Shown piece after piece: positions 43,946-59,159 of a stretch of 64,000 bases of DNA. A program made the translations under genes and the position numbers. Origin of the DNA: Dichetophora obliterata (lineage: Eukaryota; Arthropoda; Insecta; Diptera; Sciomyzidae); NCBI GenBank assembly GCA_963920525.1, contig OY986435.1, positions 95,111,283 through 95,175,282 of the forward strand, in the 5' to 3' direction. A model generated the notes under the pieces. The model ran no database searches. It was not told the origin of the DNA and saw only the letters and a list, made by a program, of their open reading frames with translations. Position 1 is the stretch's first letter, and each line of letters opens with the position of its first letter.

Positions 43946-46297
43946 GAAATTTTTGCTATCACAATAGTCAAGTCCATTGGCCGACCTTTCAGTACTGTGC
44001 AACTCTAAACTAGATGAGCGATCCGGTAATATTTCAATAACGGTGTTATTGGTGAACGTGATTTTTAAATCGCCGTTCTTTAATATGGTGACCGTGATCA
44101 CGTTATTTTTCAACTAAACAAATGCATATTCATGTATGTAGTTAAGAGAGGTGACCGAAACAACATTAAAACTCATATCAAAGTGCATATGATATGCGTA
44201 CTTGAGAGACAGAGACAAAAAATTCTCGCACAATCAAAAAATCACTGGTTATATCACGAATCGCTACAAACAACATAAGACAAAAAATTAACAAAAGCTC
44301 AATCACTGATCACGGTTTTTGATAATATTTGATCACCGCAGTTACCAGTGATTTTTCAATCACGGTGACTAAATCACCGGTAACAAAATATCGCTCATCT
44401 CTACTCTAAACTGAATGCATACTCTAAACAATGAATATTGTTAAAAACAAGTGCACCTCAAGCAATGTTTCCTCCCAGCAATGTTTCCCCCCATGCTTTT
44501 GTAATTATTTTTATTTTTGTATGGTATTTCCTTAAAACCTTAATACATTTGAAATAAATGAAATTTAAAAGCAAAGGAGAAATCTTAAAAAATTTCATTT
44601 TTTTTGTAATTTTTAAATTTTCGAAGGAAAAGGAAAACAATTTAAAAATTTCATTTATTTAGCAAATTTTAAATTTATCACAAAAAACTTCAAAACTTAT
44701 TTTATAATAATTCATGTTTAAGTTAGCAATATAACAAAAAACTTAAAAGCATTTCAGTTGTTTTGGTTTTCATATATGTATTCCTTTTTCACTATTTAAT
44801 ACAAAAATTAGAGCTTACAATTTGTTAATAAGCCTACATCTTGCTTTAAAAAAATTATATTTTTTTGATAATATAAATTGCCGAATCGCAATTTAATCAA
44901 ATGTAAAAAATAAGTCTCCAATTGGAAGATGCTACAAAATAGGCAAAGCAACAAGAATAACACAAGGCAATTCGTGTAGCTGCTGATTGTCCTGCGTGGT
45001 AACAGAATACTACTATTTATTTTTTTCTTAACAACAAATTAGACAAATCATAATTTAATTCTTAATAAATAAAACAAGAAAATAAAATGCATGGTCATAG
45101 ATAAATATATACTTTTTTTAACAAATTAGCCGAATATCAATTTAAGTTACAAAGAAATAAAACCAAGAAAACAAAATGATGGCATTTTCTTTAAAAAATA
45201 CAATTTAAAGGTATGAGTGGATTTAACTCTGTGCAGCAGATTAGAGTTTTAATTTTAAATCTGTTTAAAATAGGTAATAAGTAATTGAGTTAGTTTTTTT
45301 TAAAATTTAATTTTAATGTCATTTAGAAGATTGATAAATTTTCTAAAATTTTGTTCTTTGGTGCATTTGAATCCGATCAGAAGTAAAAAAGATATAGCGA
45401 TTTATCTAAAACGTCTTTGCTTCAGATAGACAAAATCGCAAAAATATGATTTATATCTGACGATCAACGAAATGCTTCCAAAACGTGAACAAAATCCTAG
45501 CGTAACAAAAAAAGTCCAATGCAGCAACAACAAATCAAGCAAAAAAAAAATGTAAACAAAGTCAGGCTGCTTTAAGCAACATATACATGTGCTAGCAACA
45601 CAAATCCATGCAAGCGATTACTCGCTAGGTTATTTACTCGTCGGGTCTCTTGTCTTGTACGTGCAAATTTTTCATTCCGTTCCGGAGCTTTCACATGCAA
45701 TGTCTATAAGTATTTATAGTCTCTGCTATAAACTGATTGCTTGTCAGCAGGGCTGCCATTGTGATTAATTAGGCACTTTTTCAGTAACAACGAATTCAAT
45801 GGTTAAAATAAACATCGAATCCGATACAGTGTGTATTAAGAGCTTTAAATTCCAAATCTGTCAAATTAATGGCCGCTCTCTTCTGGTTTAGAAGTTATAG
45901 GTTTGGGTCCAAATTAAAGAAAATGGGTTCCAAAAACTTGCTATTTTTCTATTAATTGCATACTTTTATAAACTAAGCAAGAATATTTAAAGAAAACTTA
46001 TGCTATTACCTATTCAATAAGCTATTAACCATTAAATTCCATGCATTACTTTTCAAGATAGAACACTTTTATTACATATGTAAGTCCCAACAACTTTGTT
46101 CAATAAACTAAACCAGTTTTGTTTAGTTTAGTTTACGGCACCCAGATAAAGATATCACATTTTTGTTTACACTCATGAATATTGACGGTTGATGAACAAA
46201 TTGGCATTAAAAATTTCCAAAATGTTTTTGAACTTTATCTTAAAAATGAAAACTCCCTTTTCCGATTCCCCGGGAAAAATCATTCAGAATTGGGCTG

Positions 46298-46800
46298 ATA
46301 TTCACCTATTACACGGTTAAAGCGCAACCATGTCCTCTCTGCAATGCACAATCGCTATCCGTAATCCACCTTCTAGACCTGTGTCCAGCTTTAATACCAA
46401 TAAGGAACGCAGTTTTTAATAATCTACTTCCATCAAATTTATTAAAATTCACTAACGAAAAAAATTTTAAAATAATCAATGAATTCTTATCAATATCTAA
46501 ATTAAGAAATCTAATCTGGTCTGATATCTTATCTCAATTCATTTAATTAACTTATTTTATATAATCCACATAAAAATTACAAGATTATCATATTGTTAAT
46601 TATTTTTATAAATTTGTCCTAACTTGTATTATTAAAATTATCATATTAACTATTTTTATAAATTTGTTCTAACTTGTATTATGAAAATTATTATATTCTA
46701 AGAGAGCCGAAGGCCTTGGCAGCTAGTGCTCATTTTCTCTAATGTAAATATGTGATTTATCACCCATTTTCTTGTATTAAAAAAATAAATAGAATAATAC
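46298..46800 (+). mobile_element. I-clade LINE, segment 3: end of ORF2 and 3' UTR
   Basis: Resumes with HLLHG and, one frame over, CPLCNAQSLSVIHLLDLCP (a CCHC-like terminal motif). It ends FLSISKLRNLIWSDILSQFI at a stop near 46546. The 3' UTR carries AGAGAGCCGAAGGCCTTGGC and ends near an AATAAATAGAATAATA tail at about 46795. Together with segments 1 and 2 this makes one LINE. Confidence 0.82.
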
Positions 46801-47173
46801 ACTTTGTATAGTCTATGCAGATTAGGCGCCGGGTCGGTCTCCATGAAAAAAAGGTGTTTGATAAACTCGGCCTAAAATACTCCTTAGCTCATTATAGTAC
46901 CCTCTACGAAAGGATTTCGCGATGTGTTAGCCCTTAGGTTACTGAAATAATTTTAAAAAGTGCCGTTTTTAGAAAAACCCACTTTTTGTATTGGCAAGTA
47001 TTTGTTTCTATGAATTTTCCTAAACAAAAAGAAAAACAGAAATTAAGCTTAAAAAATGGCTTCTATCAGTATAAAAAATGTTGACAAATCTGCTCATTTG
47101 TGATTTTTTGGGACTTTTTTTGGATACATTTCGATACGATTTCGACTTCAATCACCATAACTGCGCCATTTAA

Positions 47174-47385
47174 CCACCGTTGGAAAGGTAATAATTCCCT
47201 ACACAAATTTGGGGCTAACTTGTAGTTTGAAAAAAAGTTAACCGGATTAGGACGGACAAAGGGCACCAATTGAACCCTTTGCAGACGAGGATCCCTTTGT
47301 TCGCCTCAACGCGTTAACTATGTTCCAAAATGTACAAGTTGGCCCAAAATTTGTGTAGGGCATTTAATTACCTTTCCAACGGTGG
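47174..47385. repeat. Imperfect inverted repeat, arms about 50 bp
   Basis: CCACCGTTGGAAAGGTAATA at about 47175 is inverted near 47385. Pairing includes CCCTACACAAATTT and ACTTGTA. Probably the core of a MITE whose outer limits (about 47100-47470) are unclear. Confidence 0.6.
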
Positions 47386-47572
47386 TTAAACGGCTACAAT
47401 CGAAATTTGGCTTATATAAACCGTTTTTCAAAACTAATTTTATATTAATTTACCTCTAAACCATATCGCACTCGAAAAATAACTACTGCCAAAATAAATT
47501 TTAGCTCAATGGGCCCGGTAGTTTTGCAAACTATAGCGAACAGGCAGACAACAATATCATTTTATTTAATAC

Positions 47573-47620
47573 TAGCAACCCTCCGCAGCTTTGCTCGCGA
47601 TACGGAAACATTGTTTTTTT
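47573..47620 (-). mobile_element. Possible Helitron 3' end, reverse orientation
   Basis: Read on the minus strand the sequence ends GCGAGCAAAGCTGCGGAGGG TTGCTAG before T. This resembles the GC-rich hairpin plus CTAG of insect Helitrons. The 5' end was not located. Confidence 0.4.
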
Positions 47621-49536
47621 TATTTTTGTTTTAGCAGTGAGTAACGCAAATAACAGCTTTAATTGTTTTTGAAAAATTTCAGATATTGTTGCGATTCCGA
47701 TTAAAATAATAGTAAAATGGAAGATGCAACAACCAAAATTAGAAAAAAATGAAACGAAGAAAAAGTCAAAAGAACAGCCCATCCTAGATGAAACAATATA
47801 TTTGTGACGATAAGTACCCACTGGGCAATTCAGTTAGGCCTCTTGAAGAGAAGGCATGCATTAACTGCTTTCTTTAAAGTCAATACAGCTCACAACATCG
47901 CTTCATCGACGAGAGCTTCTACAAGGCATGCCAGTTAAAAGGTAAAAGTACTCGTTATTTTTCTGCGATGTGTACTGCAGTTGGAAGTGCTGTGTGTTTG
48001 CTTATTGTTTCTTAAGGTTTAAATGTTCTTATAGAAAAGTATTTCTATCTCGAGATATATTTAATTTTATTGTTTTACCCCGTTGTTGACATCATTTTAA
48101 CAAACGCATGCACTTTAAATTTTGTACGATACGCAGCTCTGAACGCTGGAGACACATACAAAAGAGCAGTTGTCTTAACGTGTGCCAATTTTATTCTTAA
48201 ATTGTATAAAAGTATTAGTTATTATAATAATTATAAATAAATAATAATAAATAAAACTATTACACTGTGTCACAATTTGGGTCATCGCAGAATATTCCAA
48301 AACAGGGTGAAAGTATACCCCAAATGCAGACATTTTACCAAAGAGTTTTGAAAAATTAGCCTGTTTATTTTACGCTTTTAAAATTAGGTTGTTTTACATG
48401 AAAACCAGCCACGCCAATGCAATCAAATTTTGCTGCCACTTGTCCAATGCCCAAAAAATGCTATCAGTGAAACTGCATGTGTAAATTGAGGTCGAACACT
48501 GAATTTCGATGCCATAAAACGATAGTTTTAGCCATAACTTTTGATTAGAAAGAGATATTAAGGTATTTATATATTTAGATATTTTCTCACATGAATTATT
48601 TTTTTGACTTGAGTTTTTTTTTTTAAACACACAAAAACAACATTTTGGAAAAAATAAATTTCGTCAAAAAAATCAAAGGGTACCCTTGTTTTAATGACAA
48701 AAACAGTAATATAATTTGTTCGCTTAGCTGGAAGAATTTTTGCAAATAAATGCTATTTCCTATGAAAGGTAGTCAGATATGCAAATTTGACTTGATTTAA
48801 TTTTTACAACAAAAATAATTTTTGAATCTTTTTTTGAGTAAAAAGCCAATATCTTGGACTCTTTTTTTTGGAAAGAGATAACATTCTATTCACTGACCTA
48901 ACGGAGCAGTTTAAACTATTTTTTGCCATTCCATACATCAAATACAAGGAAGTGTGCAAGGAGTACGGAATGCCTATTAAACCTTAACAAAGGCCTGCTA
49001 AAACGCTTGTTTCAGGCATAATAAACGAAGTGCAATTATCAGGCATTATGAAAAAAGTACTATAACAATGCCTTCTCAAAAAAATGCTTTTAGCAGGCCT
49101 TTTTTGCGTAGCGAAGGAGGAAGTACTGAAAAATTTTGTCATTCCATACAAACTATACAATGGTGTTTGCAAGGAGTTTGTAATGCCTATCAAATTCTTA
49201 CGCAGGCCTGCGAGAAGGCCTTTCGAGTCTTGAAAATGCCTACTGGGTAATAATCGCTTAAGTCGACTTTAGACAGAACTAAGTTATTAATGTAGCTGTG
49301 TTCCACACATAAAGAACTATAAACAAACACAATCTGGAGCTTCTAGCATGATCTTAACCAAAGTTATGGCACAAAAACAAAACAACCTTTCATAGAACTC
49401 ATATGGCATTAAAATAATTTTTTAACCAAAAACTTAAAACCTTAGCGCTCTTGATTGTCTAATTAAGGTTCGCATTGGATACTTTTTCGGTATTCTTTTT
49501 GGTCCTAGGATTCTGAGTTTCTATTCTTAAGATAAC

Positions 49537-50360
49537 CCACAATTAATAATATTGTGTGAATTTGTGAAGAAGATTTTAATAATCTTAAATTGGTTAAGGC
49601 AGCACTGGCCTATTATTAATAAAGAATACAACGAACATAAAAAAATAAATGTAAGTCCAACTCATACCTAAGTAACTCGTGGCGCATAAATCTTTGGGTT
49701 TACAACGATTGAAAAAATAGTTTAATGTCTAGAAAATGTTCGCGTTGACTCGGATTCAAAAACTTTCTACATTTTTAGAGTACACATAAAACTAAAATAA
49801 TCTTTTTTTTGCAAATGTCTTTTATCGTATCTGCATTTTAATAGTTTTTCATTATTTCAGAAATAAAGCTTGGTTAAGCTTTTCTTTTCTATGAATAAAT
49901 GATTCTTGAATAATCGCAGGAGATACATATTCCGTATTAGCTTGGCCTTGCTAATAAAAAAAACTAAAAGAAGGTAAAATTAATAATATATTGATTGTAT
50001 TGTGGGAATTTGTGATGATAATAATAAACTTGAATTGGCTAAGAAAAGACCATAACTCTGGCCTATAATTAATGTAGAATACAACGAACATCACAACATG
50101 AATGTAAATCTAACTCAAACCTAAGTAATTCGTAAACGATTGGAAAAAAGTTTGATAACAGGAAAATGTTCGCGTTGACTCGAATCCAAAACCTTTTTAA
50201 TTTTTCCAGTATATGGAAAAAACTAAAAACATATAATACTAAAGTACTTGGCATGATCTCTGTTTTTTTGCCAAAATGTCTTTCATCGTATTTGCATTTT
50301 AATAGTTTTTTATTAAAAAAATAAAGCTTGGTAAGAGTTTTCTTTTCTTTGAATGAATCG
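49537..50360. repeat. Diverged tandem duplication, unit about 450 bp
   Basis: The two units share GAATACAACGAACAT, AAAATGTTCGCGTTGACTCG, ATTTTAATAGTTTTT and AAATAAAGCTTGG in the same order (49625/50081, 49735/50165, 49840/50298, 49862/50322). No coding sequence was recognised. Confidence 0.75.
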
Positions 50361-52127
50361 TATGAAAACGTATATATTAGCCTTAGAGTCAGCTTAAAAT
50401 TTGAGGGTGCCGTTTTTGAATCATTGTACACACTCAGTAAAAAAAAGTGGATCATCCTATGAGCGATCTGAGAGTGCTCCCTGAGGTGCAGTGGAGTGCT
50501 CCTTATTGATCCAAGCTAGGCGTATTTTGTGCTCTCTTTTAACATTACATATCTAGGAGGGGTAGCGCTCCCTTTTACATCCCAGAAGAGCTCAAAAGGA
50601 ACGATCAATTAATGATCCAAATTGATCAGCAAAGGAATATTTAAAATATTTTTTTCACAGAAAATAATGATAGTTTCCTTAAAAGCACATGCCACACTTT
50701 GTTTTCTTTTTTTTCATTAATTGCTCGCCTATTGTTCTTATAAAACATTAAAGGAGCATAAGGGCACAAGTGCTCACTTTTTGATCCAATAAAACAGCAA
50801 AAAAGCGCTCCTTTGTTGCTCCTCGTGGAAGCGATCGCATATTTTTCCACTTGGCACATTTAATAATAAACACACAACACAATTGATCATAAGAAGCTCG
50901 GATCCTTCAAGATAAATTCTAATTATTTTGCTTATAACTTGATTAAATTTACCGTGATTTTTTAAACGTTATTAAATTTCCTTCTTTTTGTCATCCAGCT
51001 TTATGCAAATTCTCCCACTTTTGCGTTATGTAAAAAGAGAATGTAATAGGTTCAATATTCAAATAAGTTGAAATTATTTTAAAATTTTTATATGAAATTT
51101 GTATGGGAATTGAAATTTTGTATTGATAATACACAAAGAGAATACTATAAGATTGCCGAAATAGGTTGCTATTTACTACTTTTTGGTATAAGTATTGGTG
51201 TATATACTGAGGTTGGGCTTATTAAATAGTTGTACAAACAATCATAAATCTAAAGAAACACTCAATTTATGCTTCAACAAACGTATTTTGGAACATATTT
51301 AAATACTTACAAATTTTATTTCAAAATTCAATTACATTAAAACAATAAGAAATCATTAAACCACACTAGTGAATTGCAAAAACTCTATTTAAAATTTTTG
51401 AATTCTCCATATGTTTTAAGACTGTATTTGCCAAACAAAATATTACATTGAAAAAACGTCACTTATTATTTTGCTAATAATTGCTTTATTTTGTGGTTTG
51501 TTAAGTTAATGCAATAAAACTACACGCGTTGTTCTCTTTTCATCCCAACGCACAGCTGTTGTTGTAGTTCCAAAGAAACACGCAACAACAACGCAACCAA
51601 AGCTGCAAGCAGTAACAGCATTAAAGTCAATCAACAGACGAACTACTTGCAAGAAAATGATTCAATTTTTTATTAAAATGTGAATTTTACGACAAAACCA
51701 TTGATCGTCCTTAGACTATTGATCGCCACCTTAGACTTTTTTGTTGGAATTGGGTAGATCTTTCATATGTTCATAAGTCAGTTTCAGATATATTTTACTG
51801 ATAAGGCAGGAAATAGGAAAATGTGCCGAATTTTACCAAAAATTGATATTTAAGCCAGTTTCTCAGTCAATTACTTGTTCGCTATTATACATATCAAAAT
51901 TTTGAGTATACATGAACCAACTATGATCAATTCTGATTCGAATAGTGAAAATTTCTAATTATTAAAATTTCGAAAGAAAAATACCCCAAATAAAACTATA
52001 GCACAAATATGACATTTTAAAACTTTTTCATACAAATCGGCACAGTACTTTTAAAGTAAAATGGTAACATTAAATTTGCACTTTAATTTTATATAATAGT
52101 ATAGATAAATATTCTGCATTTATTTAC

Positions 52128-55724
<3,597 letters not shown>

Positions 55725-55962
55725 GGTCTTCTTTAATCTTTTTCAATATGTTCTATTTAATCTTAGTTTAGTTTGCACAATGGTTGATTTCGTTTACTTT
55801 TCATTTCAGCCCGCCATTGAAAAACATTGTATGATACAGCTGACTGTGTTTTCCACAGATTTAGACCACTGTTTGCATACAGAGTTGCATCGGAGGAAAA
55901 TAAAAAATTACTACTAAAATAAATGCTGCCATCCAAAAATAAAGATATTTGACATCTGTTTA
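55725..55962 (-). promoter_or_regulatory. 5' flank of Blm
   Basis: 238 bp between the Blm start codon and the first MITE. No TATA box or initiator could be assigned with confidence. GTTGCATCGGAGGAAAATAA near 55879 resembles a repeat at 16625, so part of this flank may be repeat-derived. Confidence 0.3.
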
Positions 55963-56373
55963 GGCTTGATTACCCAAGCGTAACGTGAGGTGGCGCAGCG
56001 GGATATAGCGTAGTGCGACGTTGCCTTGAGGATAAGCGATTACCGAAATCGTAATCCAACGTAGTGCAGGGCACTCATTTTATTCTATTTGGCTTATTTA
56101 CTTCTCCTCGTCAATAAAAGATTGCATTCTTTCTTATATAGTATTAAAATTTACAATAACATGAAGTTAAACAAATTTTTTCGGTTGTAACACAGCTATC
56201 GAACTGTCAAAAATCGTAACGTTGCGTAGAAATCTATTTTCTACAGACTTCTACGCTGCGTCACGCCACGTTACGATTTCGGTAACGACTTGTACACATT
56301 TATCATTAAGCAGATTTTAGCTTGACAATTGGCAACGTCGTGCTACGTTACCTTACGCTTGGGTAATCCAGCC
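55963..56373 (+). mobile_element. 411-bp MITE, AGGCTTGATTACCC family, copy 1
   Basis: The terminus GGCTTGATTACCCAAGCGTA pairs with the inverse at 56350-56373. It is rich in GTAACG/CGTTAC. Flanked by TTT on both sides (3 bp). It lies in opposite orientation to copy 2. Confidence 0.82.
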
Positions 56374-56652
56374 TTTTGTCTTCCTTGTGATGTGTTGCAT
56401 TTACATGAAAAAAAAATGTATTTTCCGTACGTTAACTATTCGGAAGAAATAATGAGCAAAACACAAAAATTTTCCCATCAATTGTAAGTAAGAAGCCAAA
56501 AACAGTTTGTTTTTAATTGAAGAGTAATACAGTCCTACTGTCCCTATAATTAACTTCTATACAATGAAGTTCTCCCTACAATGAAGTTCTCCCTACTACG
56601 AATTGATTTAAAAAACACAGCATTCGCGTTCTGCTTTAAGTATATATTTTAA

Positions 56653-57077
56653 GGCTGGATTAGCCAAGCGTAAGGTAACGTAGCGCGACGTTGCCAATTG
56701 TCAAGCTAAAATCTGTTTAATGATAAATGTGTACAAGTCGTTACCGAAATCGTAACGTGGCGTGACGCAGCGTAGAAGTCTGTAGAAAATAGATTTCTAC
56801 GCAACGTTACGATTTTTGGTAGTTCGACAGCTGTGTTACAAGCGAAAAAATTTGTTTAACTTCACATTTTTGTAAATTTTAATACTATATAAGAAAGAAT
56901 GCAATCTTTTATTGACGAGGAGAAGTAAATAAGCCTTCTAGAATAAAATGAGTGCCCTGCACTACGCCGCCTGCACTACGTTGGATTACGATTTCGGTAA
57001 TCGCTTATCCTCGAGGCAACGTCGCACTACGCTACATCCCGCTGCGCCACCTCACGTTACGCTTGGGTAATCAAGCC
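56653..57077 (-). mobile_element. 425-bp MITE, AGGCTTGATTACCC family, copy 2
   Basis: Inverted relative to copy 1 and similar over the full length, including GACGAGGAGAAGTAAATAAG. Flanked by TTA on both sides. The pair forms a 1.1-kb inverted arrangement just upstream of Blm. Confidence 0.82.
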
Positions 57078-57287
57078 TTTAGACATACTTCAAAACTTTT
57101 TTGGAGATGAGAAGTACTAATTTGGAGATGAGCCGACTAATGTGTTTAAATTTCTAAATGTATTACAAGGTTTTGTGAGGAAGCAAAAATGATAAGAGTG
57201 TAATCCAAACTCAAATACCGGATTATTTTAAATAAAAGTGGAAAAATATCAAAATTTATGTATAATGAAATCTCTATGTGAAGCGCT

Positions 57288-57503
57288 CTCGCGAATAACG
57301 TTGTAAACGACAAAATTGTAATTGTTCACTTTTATTCATTTTACGAGCATTTTTATAAATTGTTTGTGCATGCGATAAAAATACCCCAAAGTGCTCAACT
57401 GCTTGCTCAGTTTCTGTTTGTATATAATATAAGAGACTGATTCTGACAGGAATTCGCAAAAAAAAAAACACTTAAAAAATGTCGTTTACAACGTTATTCG
57501 CGA
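57288..57503. mobile_element. 216-bp MITE, GCCGCGAATAACG family, copy 2
   Basis: CTCGCGAATAACGTTGTAAA at the left end is matched in inverse at the right (TTTACAACGTTATTCGCGA). It shares TIRs with the copy at 21822. No coding capacity. Confidence 0.8.
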
Positions 57504-57819
57504 TTATGCTTCATATATAGAAATTTTCTGGTCCGCTGCGAATTCATTATGAGAAAGATCGACTGTAATATGTAAAATACTTAATTTGACAGCCCGCAAT
57601 GATCACTAAAAAAAACATAAAACATAATGATCCTATTAATCATATGATTTAAATATGTCGTACTATGCCATATTTGTACCACTGCTTTCCACATATCTAC
57701 AAACCACCTCACAAAACTAGTGTACCAATATATTAATAGTATATGAAACACAATTGTTCGTGGTTTCGCTATATTAACATATCCTTTATCAACTAGCCCT
57801 TATTTCACTATGTTTCAAG
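57504..57819. other. AT-rich spacer, nothing recognised
   Basis: No coding similarity and no clear repeat. Confidence 0.4.
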
Positions 57820-58165
57820 CAGAGCTGGGATGTTACTTTCGTAATTGGTTAAAGTTACAGGTAAATTACAATTAAAATTACAACTAAAAATTATAATCGT
57901 GATCTTAAGAAATAAAGTCTACGATTACTGTAATCACAGTCGAAATTTTTTGTATTACAATAACAGTAATCGTTGTTTATAAAAAATTACAATTACAATT
58001 GCTACAGTCGTAATCAAAATATTTTTTAGTATTAATCTATAAAAAATTACAATTACGACTCCCACAGTCGTAATCAAAATATTTTATTACTACGATTACA
58101 GAAATTGTTATAAAAGGAAAATGGCAATTACGATTACTGTAATCGTAATTGTTGTTTTTAATTAA
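57820..58165. repeat. Minisatellite of ATTACGATTACTGTAATCGT type
   Basis: Many variants of AATTACAATTACGATTAC and its complement alternate here. A related, sparser stretch lies at 61040-61240. Confidence 0.7.
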
Positions 58166-58619
58166 TTTAATTCGCAAATAAATGGAATGTGAATGTTGAA
58201 ATAATCCCTGGATCACTAACCTTTTGACGCTGAGTTGCGTCACAAATAACTCTGGGTGTTTTCCACCCACATAAGAAATTCTCAGTTATAAGGATCTAAT
58301 AGCTTTAAACTAAGAAAAGTTTTGGTTTTAAATAAATTCAAGATTATTTTTACCATTTTAAAATGTTTTTCATTAAAAGAAGCAGTTTGTTCTATGTAGA
58401 AAAAAAATTAAAAATTAGTTCATGTTTTAATTAAAAAAAAACAGGGTTTTGAAAAAAGAGAAGAATTTCTGCAGTTTTAGGGCTGTTGAAGTATGTGTCA
58501 CATGACGTAAAGCTGAAAGTATAAAAAAATTATTTAAGTACTTTTTTTCTGTAGAGCAAATATTCCAGCTCAAAAAGTCCTGATAAATGTATACAACTTA
58601 CACAGTAACATATATTACG

Positions 58620-58880
58620 CTACTGAAGGAACTGCCGTCTGAAGTTTCCAATGTTTGAGAAGGCGTTGCGTTAAGATACTAACTGCAGTTAGCGAAAGTT
58701 GGAAATTAGTGTCCTTGGCAAATGTATTAATCGCAGTTAGAGCACGTTGTCTTCGTTTTGCGATCTCTTTTATTTTGGCAATTCATACAAAAAATTCTTT
58801 AATAATTAACGTGGGCTTAAAGCACCCAAACACTTATTATTGTAATCGTGCTGGCACGCTTATATCTCGAAGACTGTAAT
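58620..58880 (-). pseudogene. Possible DNA-transposase Cys-rich tail remnant
   Basis: The minus strand reads NCQNKRDRKTKTTCSNCD, stop, YICQGH. This resembles the C-x2-C cross-brace tail of piggyBac-type transposases (KDRKT...C..C...IC..H). It is short and has stops. Low confidence, and no TTAA-flanked ends were found. Confidence 0.3.
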
Positions 58881-58985
58881 AAAAATTCAATAAAAATATT
58901 GAATATAGATGTTCAGCACACATGTACTGCAATAGAAATCTTGAATAGAAACTTTTACTGGGATGAGTCCACCCTAAGGTTAGTG

Positions 58986-59110
58986 ATGGAGGGTTTCGTT
59001 TCCATGTGATCTTTTACTATCCTCTAGTATCCCGTATCACAAATTTTTTGCTATAAAAGCGAGATGAATATAAGTGGTTTAGTTTATAGCAAGTTTGACA
59101 TATCTGATAA
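58986..59110 (+). mobile_element. Terminus of the GTTTCCATGTGATC element family
   Basis: GTTTCCATGTGATCTTTTAC to TTATAGCAAGTTTGA is nearly the same as the inverse of 31497-31612, the right end of the inner element in the Blm intron. The partner end was not found before 62 kb. Confidence 0.6.
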
Positions 59111-59159
59111 CCATGGTTGAGTTATCCAATAAATTAATTTTAAATATAATTTGTTTTTT

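Larger units (their letters stand above)
43048..44415. mobile_element. Inner inverted-repeat unit inside the Galileo-like element
   Basis: CATTCAGTTTAGAGTAGAGA at 43051 and its inverse ending at about 44415 form arms of about 62 bp, including ACCGGTGATTTAGTCACCGT. The arms themselves contain short palindromic GTGACTAAATCAC-type motifs. The unit encloses the P-type transposase fragment. Whether it is a separate insertion or part of the long-TIR element is unresolved. Confidence 0.5.
42070..45725. mobile_element. Galileo-like element with TIRs of about 630 bp and 7-bp duplication
   Basis: The left arm 42070-42702 and right arm 45098-45725 are nearly perfect inverted copies (CAGAGACTATAAATACTT... 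at the outer end). The 7-bp CTATAAA flanks both ends (42063-42069, 45726-45732). The spacer contains the C-terminal part of a P-type transposase on the minus strand. Long TIRs, a 7-bp duplication and a P-type transposase together are the hallmarks of Galileo in Drosophila. A 160-bp piece of the left arm is repeated at about 42703-42870. Confidence 0.78.
36410..46297. mobile_element. 9.9-kb insertion with about 60-bp TIRs, itself a nest of elements
   Basis: CAGCCCAATTCTGAATGATT at 36410 is matched in near-perfect inverse ending at 46297. Pairing extends through CGGAAAAGGGAGTTTTCATT to about 60 bp. It interrupts the I-type LINE just before its C-terminal Cys motif. Flanks TCACTCACA and ATATTCACC may be a decayed 8-bp duplication. 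The interior holds an RTE-like LINE, a P-type element, a Galileo-like element and a pyruvate carboxylase fragment. Its own transposase was not identified. Confidence 0.65.
46801..52127. other. Proximal part of the giant Blm intron, no gene recognised
   Basis: Repeats listed separately lie at 47174-47385, 47573, 49537-50360. At 50430-50840 there are several GATCCA/TGGATCA and GAGTGCTCC motifs suggesting another decayed TIR element. GCAGGCCTG-type motifs repeat at 48990-49230. The remaining sequence is AT-rich and unassigned. Confidence 0.45.
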
